The notes under the pieces were generated by a model that had not been told where the DNA came from, ran no database searches, and was given only the letters and a program-made list of their open reading frames with translations. This document shows positions 9,228 to 17,195 of a stretch of 64,000 bases of DNA, piece after piece. The stretch covers positions 9,052,001 to 9,116,000 of the forward strand of contig OY970235.1 in assembly GCA_963714145.1 (NCBI GenBank), read 5' to 3'. This DNA is from JBBWZH01 sp035544115. Its GTDB lineage: Bacteria; Actinomycetota; Actinomycetes; Mycobacteriales; CADCTP01. The number at the start of each line of letters is the position of its first letter. The first letter of the stretch is position 1. Both the position numbers and the translations under genes were made by a program.

Positions 9228-9773
9228 ATGGACACCAGTGGTTACCGCAGTGACGGGGCCGGCCTAGCTGTCGCCGTTGTGAACGCCGTGTTCGATCCGG
9301 CCGTTGACGACAACGACGCGCTGGACGACGCGCTGCGCCGATATCATTTCTCGTTGAACCGGGTGTCCAGCCGCGACCGCGCCGGGCTCCGGATGTGGGC
9401 CGGCCACCTGCACGAGGTGTTCGCCGCGGAGGATGCCACCGAAGCCGCCCGGATCCTCAACCAGCTGCTGGACGCGGTGACCACCCACCCGTACATCACC
9501 GAGCACGACACCCAGGGCCTGCACCTGCATTACGCGCCGCCGGAAGCGTCGACGTTGCACCGGGTGCAGGCCAGTACCGCGCTCGGCATGGCCAACCTGG
9601 TCTGCGACTACGGCAAGACCCGGTTCGGGGTGTGCCGCGCGGTCGGCTGCGAGTGTGTGTACGTCGACGTGTCCCGCAACGCGCAGCGCCGGTTCTGCTC
9701 GGATGCCTGCGCGAACCGGACGAACGTCGCCGCGTTCCGCGCCCGCGCGCGGAGCACCCCCGTGCATACGTAA
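9228..9773 (+). CDS. CGNR zinc-finger / ABATE-domain regulator
   Basis: 181 residues. The C-terminus holds the CGNR-type zinc finger: FGVCRAVGCECVYVDVSRNA followed by QRRFCSDACANR, with four cysteines spaced as in the family; the final CGNR is changed to CANR. The N-terminal part is the usual helical ABATE domain. Family members are presumed stress-linked transcription regulators. I use ATG 9228, with GGAG four bases away; the open frame reaches back to 9027 but that stretch is Gly/Ser-rich and unlike the family. Divergent from the AAA gene. Confidence 0.85.
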   Translation: MDTSGYRSDGAGLAVAVVNAVFDPAVDDNDALDDALRRYHFSLNRVSSRDRAGLRMWAGHLHEVFAAEDATEAARILNQLLDAVTTHPYITEHDTQGLHLHYAPPEASTLHRVQASTALGMANLVCDYGKTRFGVCRAVGCECVYVDVSRNAQRRFCSDACANRTNVAAFRARARSTPVHT

Positions 9774-9868
9774 GCACGGTGCCTCATCGACCACACATTG
9801 TGACCAATTGCCAGCGCGAGGTCACCCAGCCCGGTACTGTCCAGCGCTCAAGGCAGGTTGGGTCAACG

Positions 9869-9894
9869 CCGGGAAAGTTTTAACTCGTTCCCGG
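9869..9894. promoter_or_regulatory. Inverted repeat CCGGGAA-N12-TTCCCGG
   Basis: Perfect 7-base arms at 9869-9875 and 9888-9894 around an AT-rich centre (AGTTTTAACTCG). It sits 30 bases before the small membrane-protein gene. The AT-rich centre in such GC-rich DNA suggests an operator or a promoter element rather than a terminator. Confidence 0.4.
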
Positions 9895-9924
9895 TGTCGT
9901 GAGTCGAAAGGCGGGGAATGACCC

Positions 9925-10128
9925 ATGACCGCGACACCGCTGCAGGGCGCCTCGGGGCGCCGTCGCAGTACCAACCGCCGGAGGACACCGACCATGCCGT
10001 CCGTACGTCCAGAGCTTCAACCCATGCCGCCGGCGATGCCGCTGCACCGGGTGCTGCCCACCCGCAGCCTGGTGTTACTGGTCGGGTTGATCGGACTGCT
10101 GGCCGCCGTTCTGGTGGCCGCGGGGTAG
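9925..10128 (+). CDS. Small single-span membrane protein, unknown
   Basis: 67 residues. A basic N-terminal half (RRRSTNRRR) precedes one C-terminal hydrophobic helix (SLVLLVGLIGLLAAVLVAAG) that runs to the end of the protein, so it should be a tail-anchored membrane peptide. The start is supported by GGGGA seven bases before ATG 9925; a later in-frame ATG at 9994 would also keep the helix. I recognise no family. Convergent with valS, 49 bases from its stop. Confidence 0.5.
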   Translation: MTATPLQGASGRRRSTNRRRTPTMPSVRPELQPMPPAMPLHRVLPTRSLVLLVGLIGLLAAVLVAAG

Positions 10129-10177
10129 GTCGGCGGCACCCGACCTACCCCGCGGCGTCCAGCCCGGCCGAGGGCGG

Positions 10178-12706
10178 TCAACCGGCGAGCACGACCTCCA
10201 GGTCGGGTTCGCCGGGGCGGGCTTCGATCTCCAGATGGGTTGCCACCGCGGCCAGGGTCAGGTCGACCGCGGCGTGCCGCAGCGCCGCCACGTGCGCCGG
10301 GTCCACCCGGACCACCAGTCGTTCCACCGGCGCCCGCATCGAGACCTTCGCCTCGCTCTTAGCCCGCCGTACCCCGGCCAGCACCCAGGAGGCCAGTTCG
10401 GTCAGCTCCAGGTTCGGCTGCCGGGCCAGTTCGTGCAGCGGTTCCGGCACCGGCCACCGCGCCTGATGCACCGAGCCGTCCCGCCACCAGGACCACACCT
10501 CCTCGGCCACGAACGGCAGGAACGGCGCGAACAGCCGCAGCAGTACGTCCAGCGCCTGCCGCAGCGCGGCCACCGCCGACGCGGCGCCGGCCGCGTCGCC
10601 CCGGCCGCCGTAGGCCCGGGCCTTCACCAGTTCCAGGTGGTCGTCGCAGAACCACCAGAAGAACGTCTCGGTCTCGGCCAGCGCGTCCGCGTGGCCGTAC
10701 CGCTCGAACGCGGCTGTCGCGGCCTGCACGGTGCGGGCCAGCCGGGCCAGCATCGCCCGGTCCACCGCGGCGGTGACCGGGCCGGAGTCGGTGAAGCCGA
10801 GCACGAACCGGGACGCGTTCAGCACCTTGGTGGCCAGCCGCCGGCCCACCCTTAGCTGGCCCTCGTCGAACGTGGTGTCCACGCCCAGCCGGGCGCTGGC
10901 CGCCCAGTAGCGCACCGCGTCCGAGCCGAACCGCTCCAGCAGGCCGAGCGGGGTGACCACGTTGCCGGCGGACTTGGACATCTTCTTCCGGTCCGGATCG
11001 AGCACCCAGCCCGATATCGCCACGTCCGACCAGGGCAGCGTGCCGTGTTCCAGGTGCGACCGGACCACCGTGCCGAACAGCCAGGTACGGATGATCTCGT
11101 GCGCCTGCGGTCGCAGGTCCATCGGGAACAGCCGCGGCAGCAGGTCGCCGTCCCGGTTCCAGCGGGCGGCGATCTGCGGCGTCAGCGAGGACGTGGCCCA
11201 GGTGTCCAGCACGTCCGGGTCGGCGGTGAATCCGCCCGGCTCGCCGCGTTGCCCGGGTGCGTAGCCGGCCGGCACGTCGGTGGACGGGTCGATCGGCAGC
11301 GCGGCGTCGGCTGGCAGCAGCGGCTGGTCGTACCGCGGCTGGCCGGCGTCGTCCAGCGGGTACCAGAGCGGGAACGGCACGCCGTAGTGCCGCTGCCGGC
11401 TGATCAGCCAGTCGCCGGTCAGGCCGCGCACCCAGTTCTGGTACCGCGCCCGCATCGAGGCCGGGTGCCAGCGCAGTTCGTCGCCCCGGGCCAGCAGCGC
11501 CTGCCGCAGCGCCTCGTCCCGGCCGCCGTTGCGGAGATACCACTGTCTACTTGTGACTATCTCAAGTGGACGGTCGCCCCGCTCGTAGAACTTGACCGGG
11601 TGGGTGATCTGGCGCGGCTCGGCGCGCAGCGCACCCGCTTCGGTGAGCAGTTCGACGATCCGGCGGCGGGCCGCGGCCACGGTCCGGCCGGCCAGCTCCG
11701 CGTACGGCCCGGCCGGCACGCCGGGCGGCGGGGTGGCCAGCAGCCGGCCGTCCCGGCCGACGATCGCGCGCACCGGCAGGGCCAGATCGCGCCACCAGGT
11801 GACGTCGGTGAGATCGCCGAAGGTGCAGACCATCGCCAGCCCGCTGCCCTTCGCCGGGTCGGCCAGCGGGTGCGCGTACACCGGCACCGGCACCCCGAAC
11901 AGCGGGGTGCGCAGCTGCTGGCCGATCAGCGCGGCGTACCGCTGGTCGGTCGGGTGGGCGACCACCGCCACGCAGGCCGGCAGCAGCTCCGGCCGGGTGG
12001 TCTGTACCTCCAGCGCCGCACCGTCCACTGTGGAGAATGCCAGGGTCTGGTACGCGCCGGGCAGCTCGCGGTCCTCCAGTTCGGCCTGCGCCACCGCGGT
12101 GTTGAAGTCGACGTCCCACATGGTCGGCGCGTCCAGCTGGTACGCCTCGCCGCGGGCCAGGTTGCGCAGGAACGCCAGCTGTGCGGCCCGGCGGGAGTGC
12201 GCGTCGATCGTGGTGTAGCCGAGCGACCAGTCCACGGACAGCCCGAGCCGGCGGAACAGCGTCTCGAACGCCTGCTCGTCCTCGGCGGTGAGCCGCTCGC
12301 AGAGGGCCACGAAGTTCGGCCGGTCGACCGGCACCGGCGCCTTCGGGTCGGGCCTGGCCGGCGGCGCGAAGGCCGGGTCGTACGGCAGGCTCGGGTCGCA
12401 GCGCACGCCGAAGTGGTTCTGCACCCGGCGTTCGGTCGGCAGCCCGTTGTCGTCCCAGCCCAGCGGGTAGAACACGGCTCTGCCGCGCATCCGCTGGAAT
12501 CGAGCCACGGTATCGGTGTGCGTATAGGACAGGACGTGCCCGATGTGCAGTTCGCCGCTGACCGTGGGCGGCGGGGTGTCGATCGCGAATACCTCGGGGC
12601 GCGGTCGGGACCGGTCGAACCGGTACCTGCCCGCTACCTCCCAAGCCTGCGCCCAGCGGTCTTCGATCCCTTCCAGACTCGGCTTCGCCGGCACCCGGGT
12701 GTCCAT
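10178..12706 (-). CDS. valS: Valyl-tRNA synthetase
   Basis: 842 residues; charges tRNA-Val in the cytosol. It has the class I signatures HIGH at residues 54-57 (GELHIGHVLSYTHTD) and KMSKS at about 572-577 (RKKMSKSAGN), the editing insertion between them, and the anticodon-binding C-terminus (FLPFVAEEVWSWW). The segment after HIGH reads GWDDNGLPTERRV, which resembles the archaeal/eukaryotic ValRS type rather than the E. coli type (VGTDHAGIATQ). It also lacks the C-terminal coiled coil typical of the latter. Such ValRS are known in some actinobacteria and rickettsiae. Starts with ATG at 12706. Confidence 0.95.
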   Translation of the reverse strand: MDTRVPAKPSLEGIEDRWAQAWEVAGRYRFDRSRPRPEVFAIDTPPPTVSGELHIGHVLSYTHTDTVARFQRMRGRAVFYPLGWDDNGLPTERRVQNHFGVRCDPSLPYDPAFAPPARPDPKAPVPVDRPNFVALCERLTAEDEQAFETLFRRLGLSVDWSLGYTTIDAHSRRAAQLAFLRNLARGEAYQLDAPTMWDVDFNTAVAQAELEDRELPGAYQTLAFSTVDGAALEVQTTRPELLPACVAVVAHPTDQRYAALIGQQLRTPLFGVPVPVYAHPLADPAKGSGLAMVCTFGDLTDVTWWRDLALPVRAIVGRDGRLLATPPPGVPAGPYAELAGRTVAAARRRIVELLTEAGALRAEPRQITHPVKFYERGDRPLEIVTSRQWYLRNGGRDEALRQALLARGDELRWHPASMRARYQNWVRGLTGDWLISRQRHYGVPFPLWYPLDDAGQPRYDQPLLPADAALPIDPSTDVPAGYAPGQRGEPGGFTADPDVLDTWATSSLTPQIAARWNRDGDLLPRLFPMDLRPQAHEIIRTWLFGTVVRSHLEHGTLPWSDVAISGWVLDPDRKKMSKSAGNVVTPLGLLERFGSDAVRYWAASARLGVDTTFDEGQLRVGRRLATKVLNASRFVLGFTDSGPVTAAVDRAMLARLARTVQAATAAFERYGHADALAETETFFWWFCDDHLELVKARAYGGRGDAAGAASAVAALRQALDVLLRLFAPFLPFVAEEVWSWWRDGSVHQARWPVPEPLHELARQPNLELTELASWVLAGVRRAKSEAKVSMRAPVERLVVRVDPAHVAALRHAAVDLTLAAVATHLEIEARPGEPDLEVVLAG

Positions 12707-12749
12707 GCCGGCACGGTACGGCGGTCGATCAGCCCGGCGCCGCTGGTTT

Positions 12750-14060
12750 TCACCGGTCCGCCGGGTCGGCCGGCCCGGCGGCGGCGGCCCGGGCGGCGGC
12801 CAGCGCCCGCTCGGTCAGCACCACGGCGGCCAGCCCGGCGGCGAGCAGCCCCATCGCGGCGGCCAGCAGGTAGCCGGCGGTCAGGCCGTACCCCCGGGCC
12901 AGGAAACCGCCGCAGAGCGCGCCGAGCGGGATGCCGCCCAGCCCGATCATCCGGAACGAGGTCACCACCCGGCCCATCAGCCGGCTCGGGGTCAGTTCCT
13001 GGCGCAGCGACTGGCCGAGCACGTTCCACACCCCGATGGCGCCGGCCTGCACGGCGGCCGCGACCGCCGCGACCGGGATCGCCCGGGTGGTGCCGAACGC
13101 CGCCACCGCGGCCGCCTGCACCAGCATCGCCGCCGCCATCGCCCGGGTGGTGCCCAGCCGCCGGCTGACCCGGCCGGCGACCAGGCTGCCGGCCAGCGCG
13201 CCCACCGCCTCCGCGGTCAGCAGCAGGCCGAAGCCGAGGCTGCCCAGCCCCAGCCGGTCCTGCGCGAACAGCACCAGCAGCCCGTACGCGGCGGCGCCGG
13301 CGAAGTTCAGGATGCAGGCGGTGAGCGCCATCGTGCGCAGGAACCGGTGCCGGAACAGCCAGCGGACGCCCTCGGCGATGTCTGTCCGGACCGATCGCCG
13401 GTGCGCCCGGCCCGCCGCGGGCCCGGCGGCGGCCGGCTCGAACCGGCCGCGCAGCGAGCCGACCAGTGCCGAGCTGGACAGGAACGAGACTGCGTCGGCG
13501 GCGAACGGCACCCAGTGCGCCAGCGGGAACAGCGCGCCGCCGACCGGCGGGCCGATGAAGGACTGACCGATGGTCTGGGTGCCGATCATGCGGCCGTTCG
13601 CCTTGTGCAGCCGGGCCGGGTCGCGCGAGACCACCGCCGGGATCGCCGCCTGCGCCGCCGAGTCGAACAGCGTCTGCCCGCAACCCAGCAGGAACACCGC
13701 CGCGCACAGCAGCGGGATGCTGGCCGCGCCGGCGAGCACCGCGACGGCCAGCCCGGCGACCACCACCGCGCGGACCAGGTCGACCGTCCACATCGTGCGG
13801 CGCCGGTCCCAGCGGTCGACCAGCGCGCCGGACAGCAGCCCGACCACCACCCAGGGCAGGAACGAGACGCCGTTCACCAGCGAGATCGCCACCGGGTCGC
13901 GGGTCAGCGTGGCCGCCAGCAGCGGCACCGCGGCCAGCGTCATCCCGTCTCCGACGGTGGACACCGCCGCCGCCCCCCAGAGGCGCCCGAACGCCGCCCC
14001 CAGCCGGCCGGTGGCCCGGGCCTGGTCCGGGTCAGGGTCAGGGTGCGTCACGGTGGCCAT
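12750..14060 (-). CDS. MFS transporter (MFS_3/EntS-like)
   Basis: 436 residues with about 12 hydrophobic helices. The MFS loop motif between helices 2 and 3 reads GALVDRWDRRRTMW; GTQTIGQSFIGPPVGGALF follows in the middle. Similar to the EntS/enterobactin-exporter-like MFS_3 family, so probably a drug or siderophore exporter; the substrate is unknown. ATG 14060 was chosen because the open frame further upstream is arginine/glycine shadow sequence. Lies between valS and a small gene of the same strand. Confidence 0.88.
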   Translation of the reverse strand: MATVTHPDPDPDQARATGRLGAAFGRLWGAAAVSTVGDGMTLAAVPLLAATLTRDPVAISLVNGVSFLPWVVVGLLSGALVDRWDRRRTMWTVDLVRAVVVAGLAVAVLAGAASIPLLCAAVFLLGCGQTLFDSAAQAAIPAVVSRDPARLHKANGRMIGTQTIGQSFIGPPVGGALFPLAHWVPFAADAVSFLSSSALVGSLRGRFEPAAAGPAAGRAHRRSVRTDIAEGVRWLFRHRFLRTMALTACILNFAGAAAYGLLVLFAQDRLGLGSLGFGLLLTAEAVGALAGSLVAGRVSRRLGTTRAMAAAMLVQAAAVAAFGTTRAIPVAAVAAAVQAGAIGVWNVLGQSLRQELTPSRLMGRVVTSFRMIGLGGIPLGALCGGFLARGYGLTAGYLLAAAMGLLAAGLAAVVLTERALAAARAAAAGPADPADR

Positions 14061-14095
14061 CTGACAACGCCGGCGCGGGCCGGCCGGCGGCGGGG

Positions 14096-14578
14096 TCAGC
14101 CCGGCGGGTCGGACTGGCGTACCTGGCGGACGGCGTCGGTGAGCACCCGGCCGAGGTCGTCCACCGGCAGCCGGGCCATCCCGGTGGCGATCGAGGCGCC
14201 CAGCGCGGCGGCCCGGCCGCGGTGCCGCCAGGGAAACGCGACCAGCACCTGCCCGGGGCCGGGCCCGGGCCTGGCCAGCACCGGCAGCCGGGGCGACCCG
14301 GCCGCGGCCGCCACCGCCCGGGTCAGGCAGGCGGCGAGCCGGGCCAGGTAGCGGCAGCGGGCCGGCGAGCCGGCCGCGCCCGGCCGGGCCACCGCCGCCG
14401 GCACGAGCCGGCGCAACCCGGCGAGCGTCAACGGGTCGGCGGCGAGCAATGCCGTCACGTCCAGCACCAGTTCGACCGCGGGCCAACTGAAATGGTCGTT
14501 CGGGCCGGCGAGAACCCGCAGCCGGACGGGATCGGCGGGGTCCCCGCCGGGAACGGACACAATTGACACGTCCGCCAT
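14096..14578 (-). CDS. Unknown; resembles the N-terminal domain of CphA/Mur-ligase-like proteins
   Basis: 160 residues. The start RLRVLAGPNDHFSWPAVELV is reminiscent of the 'LxGPNxxxxxPVxxxxLD' opening of cyanophycin-synthetase-like Mur ligases, and VLVAFPWRHRGRAAALGASI matches a second block of that N-terminal domain. The ATP-grasp and Mur ligase parts are absent, so it is either a stand-alone domain or a remnant. This assignment is from memory of the motif and is weak. Runs toward the MFS gene, 35 bases away, so co-transcription is likely. Confidence 0.55.
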   Translation of the reverse strand: MADVSIVSVPGGDPADPVRLRVLAGPNDHFSWPAVELVLDVTALLAADPLTLAGLRRLVPAAVARPGAAGSPARCRYLARLAACLTRAVAAAAGSPRLPVLARPGPGPGQVLVAFPWRHRGRAAALGASIATGMARLPVDDLGRVLTDAVRQVRQSDPPG

Positions 14579-14694
14579 GGCCGGACTATACGATTTCTTG
14601 GACCATCCGAGGGACGTGTCGCGGTTTTGCCCCCCAGTCGGACATGAAACTGACGAACGGCACCTCAGCCGGTGGGTCGATGGTCAACACACGG

Positions 14695-15693
14695 TCACGC
14701 GGCGGGCGCCGGGCGGCAGCGGAAGCGTTCCCGGTAGCGCTGCGGGGAGATGCCGACCCGGCCGGCGAAGTGGTGCCGCAGGGTGGCGGCGCTGCCGAGG
14801 CCGCACTCGGCCGCGATCCGGTCCACGCCGAAGTTGGTCGTCTCCAGCAGCCGCTGGGCGTGCAGCACCCGCTGCCCGGTCAGCCAGTGGTGCGGGGTGG
14901 CCCCGGTCTCGCCCCGGAACCGGCGGGCGAAGGTGCGCGCTGACATGTGCACCCGGGCGGCCAGTTCCTCCACCGACAGCTCCTGATCCAGGTGGCCGGC
15001 CATCCAGTCGAGCAGGTCGGTCAGCGGGCGTCCCTCGTCGGGCGGCATCGGGTGCTCGACGAACTGGGCCTGGCCGCCGTCCCGGTGCGGCGGGACGACC
15101 ATCCGGCGGGCGATCGCGTTGGCCACCTCCGGGCCGTCCATCAGCCGGACCACGTGCAGCGAGAGGTCGATCGCCGCGGCGGTGCCGGCGCTGGTCAGCA
15201 CCGGGCCGTCGACGACGTAGAGCACGTCCGGGTCGAGCCGGACGGCCGGGAAGGTCTGCCGGAACTCCTCCGCGTACATCCAGTGGGTGGTGGCCCGGCG
15301 GCCGTCCAGCAGGCCGGCGTGGCCGAGCGCGAACGCGCCGGTGCAGAAGCTGATCAGCCAGGCGCCGCGATCGGCGGCCCGGCGCAGCGCGGCGAGGATC
15401 GGCTCCGCCGGCCGGGCGATGCGGCCGGGCCAGCTCGGCAGCACCACCAGATCGGCCGTCTCCACCCGGTCCAGCCCGTACGGGGTCTGCAGGCTGAACC
15501 CGGCGCTGGTGCGGATCGACGCACCGGTGACCCCGTCGGCGGCGCCGCAGACGACGGCGTCCCAGGCCGGGATGCCCTGCTGGGTGCGGTCGATCGCGAA
15601 CACCTCGCAGGCAACCGACAGCTCGAACGGCGACACCACGTCGACGGCCAGGATCGCGACCCGGCGACCGGGCGGCTTCGGCAGTGCGGACAT
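14695..15693 (-). CDS. GlxA/FtrA-type AraC-family transcriptional regulator
   Basis: 332 residues. Residues 1-185 form a DJ-1/PfpI-like amidotransferase-like domain with the nucleophile-elbow region FCTGAFALGHAGLLDGRRAT. The C-terminal 100 residues are an AraC double helix-turn-helix (LSVEELAARVHMSARTFARR and IAAECGLGSAATLRHHFAGR). These are cytosolic activators of unknown ligand. An imperfect inverted repeat sits 11 bases upstream of the ATG, consistent with self-regulation, and a 40-codon gene is transcribed divergently. Confidence 0.92.
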   Translation of the reverse strand: MSALPKPPGRRVAILAVDVVSPFELSVACEVFAIDRTQQGIPAWDAVVCGAADGVTGASIRTSAGFSLQTPYGLDRVETADLVVLPSWPGRIARPAEPILAALRRAADRGAWLISFCTGAFALGHAGLLDGRRATTHWMYAEEFRQTFPAVRLDPDVLYVVDGPVLTSAGTAAAIDLSLHVVRLMDGPEVANAIARRMVVPPHRDGGQAQFVEHPMPPDEGRPLTDLLDWMAGHLDQELSVEELAARVHMSARTFARRFRGETGATPHHWLTGQRVLHAQRLLETTNFGVDRIAAECGLGSAATLRHHFAGRVGISPQRYRERFRCRPAPAA

Positions 15694-15703
15694 GACAACA
15701 GTA

Positions 15704-15738
15704 TGGCAGGAAGTTAGCGGCTAGCGGCACTTCTGCCA
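15704..15738. promoter_or_regulatory. Imperfect inverted repeat TGGCAGGAAGT...ACTTCTGCCA
   Basis: The arms at 15704-15714 and 15729-15738 match after one extra G in the left arm. The repeat lies between the AraC-family gene (start 15693) and the divergent small gene (start 15775), the place expected for the regulator's own binding site. Confidence 0.5.
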
Positions 15739-15774
15739 CTCGTGCTGGCCGGGCGGCGGCGCGACCCTTGTGCT

Positions 15775-15897
15775 ATGGAACTGCTCATCGTCCTCGGCGT
15801 CTTCACCGTGATCGCCGTCCTCGGGCTGCTCGGCCTCGGTGTCGACACCCGGGACAACCAGAACTGGAACCCGGGCGGCGTCGCCCGGTCCCGGTAG
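15775..15897 (+). CDS. 40-residue hydrophobic peptide, unknown
   Basis: A short open frame starting with ATG: MELLIVLGVFTVIAVLGLLG is one membrane helix or a signal-anchor, followed by a polar tail LGVDTRDNQNWNPGG. The abrupt switch from helix to a well-formed polar tail, and its place opposite a regulator, suggest a real gene. No clear ribosome binding site is visible. I recognise no family. Confidence 0.5.
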   Translation: MELLIVLGVFTVIAVLGLLGLGVDTRDNQNWNPGGVARSR

Positions 15898-15983
15898 GCC
15901 CGTCCCCCACCTCCGCCACCGCCGTGCCGCCGCCCGGCCGCCCGGCCGCCCCGGGCGGCACCGGCCGCACCGGGTGGCATCGG

Positions 15984-16949
15984 CTAGCGCTGCCGCTGGG
16001 TGTACTCCGGTATCTCGGTCATCGCCGGCCGCTCCACCGACGCGAACGCCCCGGTGTGTTCCACGTAGCCCCGCCCGGACCGCTCGAACTGGGTCAGCAG
16101 CGTGTCCGGCGGGGCGTCCAGCTTGATCCGGCCCTCCCGCTCCAGCCGGGACAGCGCCACGTGCATGATCTCGCTCGCCATTCGGCCCAGCTTGCTGATG
16201 TCCTGGTTGCGGTGCTTGCGGTGGGACAGGTCCACCTGAGCCAGCGCGTCCAACCCGACCAGGCGCAGCGAGTCGACCAGGATGCCGATCTCCACGCCGT
16301 AACCGGTGGGGAACGGCAGCCGCTCCAGCAGCGACCGGCGGGCCGCGTACTCGCCGGACAGCGGCTGGATGAAGCCGGCCAGCTCCGGCCAGTGCATGTT
16401 CAGCAGCGGCCGGGCGACGAGCTCGGTGACCCGGCCGCCGCCGGCCGGTACCACCGTCTCGCCGTGCGCCAGCGGCCGGTCGTAGGTGGCCTTCACCAGC
16501 TGTACGGCCGGGTCGGTGAGCAGCGGGCCGAGCAGCCCGCTGACGAAGTTCGCGGTGAAGTCACGCAGGTCGGAGTCGACGAAGACGATCACATCGCCGG
16601 TGGTGGCGGCCAGCGAGCGCCAGAGCACCTCGCCCTTGCCCGGCAGCGGGGTGAACTCCGGGAGCACCTCCTCCCGCCGCACCACCTTGGCGCCCGCCTC
16701 GGCGGCCACCGCGCAGGTGCCGTCGGTGGAGCCGGAGTCCATCACGATCAGCTCGTCCACCAGGCCGTGCCGCTCGACCAGCCGGCGCCGGATCGTGGTC
16801 ACGATCGCGCCGACCGTGGCCTCCTCGTTCAGCGCCGGCAGCACCACGCTGACCCGGGTCGCGCCCTTGACGTCCACCAGCCGGGACGGCGACCAGTCGG
16901 CCGCCTGTGAGGTCCGTCGCCGGAACCACTGCTGCGTTTCTTCTCGCAC
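15984..16949 (-). CDS. gpgS: Glucosyl-3-phosphoglycerate synthase
   Basis: 321 residues; GT81-family enzyme that moves glucose from a nucleotide sugar to 3-phosphoglycerate, the first step toward glucosylglycerate and methylglucose lipopolysaccharides. The GT-A fold opens with SVVLPALNEEATVGAIV, has the metal-binding DSD in VFVDSDLRDF (about residue 123), PLSGEYAARR, TGYGVEIGIL and SHRKHRNQD. Length matches mycobacterial GpgS (about 324). The GTG at 16949 follows GGGAG; a much longer open frame upstream is a shadow. Divergent from thrC and its riboswitch. Confidence 0.93.
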   Translation of the reverse strand: MREETQQWFRRRTSQAADWSPSRLVDVKGATRVSVVLPALNEEATVGAIVTTIRRRLVERHGLVDELIVMDSGSTDGTCAVAAEAGAKVVRREEVLPEFTPLPGKGEVLWRSLAATTGDVIVFVDSDLRDFTANFVSGLLGPLLTDPAVQLVKATYDRPLAHGETVVPAGGGRVTELVARPLLNMHWPELAGFIQPLSGEYAARRSLLERLPFPTGYGVEIGILVDSLRLVGLDALAQVDLSHRKHRNQDISKLGRMASEIMHVALSRLEREGRIKLDAPPDTLLTQFERSGRGYVEHTGAFASVERPAMTEIPEYTQRQR

Positions 16950-17012
16950 ACCATCTCCCTCTTCGGCTCTCGGGCCCCTCGTCGGCTGTCTGGCCAGGGT
17001 GCCCACCTGCCG

Positions 17013-17018
17013 TATGAT
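17013..17018 (+). promoter_or_regulatory. Putative -10 box TATGAT for the thrC leader
   Basis: TATGAT lies about 22 bases before the first base of the riboswitch. The -35 region is weak. The position fits a transcript that starts shortly before the aptamer. Confidence 0.45.
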
Positions 17019-17039
17019 CCCCGGTACAACTGAACACCG

Positions 17040-17178
17040 CTCATCCAGAGGGGCAGAGGGAACGGCCCGATGAAGCCCCGGCAACCATCTTGTGAACGTC
17101 TCATCCCGAGGCGGCCTCAATGCGAGGCGCGCAAGACCGGTGCCAACTCCGTCCCGCCACCGTGGCGGGAAAGATGAG
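17040..17178 (+). promoter_or_regulatory. SAM-I (S-box) riboswitch
   Basis: The conserved core is readable: CTCATCCAGAGGGGCAGAGG, then GGCCCGATGAAGCCCCGGCA and ACC, and near the end GGTGCCAACTCC. The closing helix P1 is perfect: CTCATC at 17040-17045 pairs with GATGAG at 17173-17178. The ribosome binding region of thrC (AGGAGAGAGG, 17177-17186) directly abuts and overlaps the 3' strand of P1, so control of translation initiation by S-adenosylmethionine is likely. I see no U-tract terminator. Confidence 0.92.
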
Positions 17179-17195
17179 GAGAGAGGCCTCGCTGC

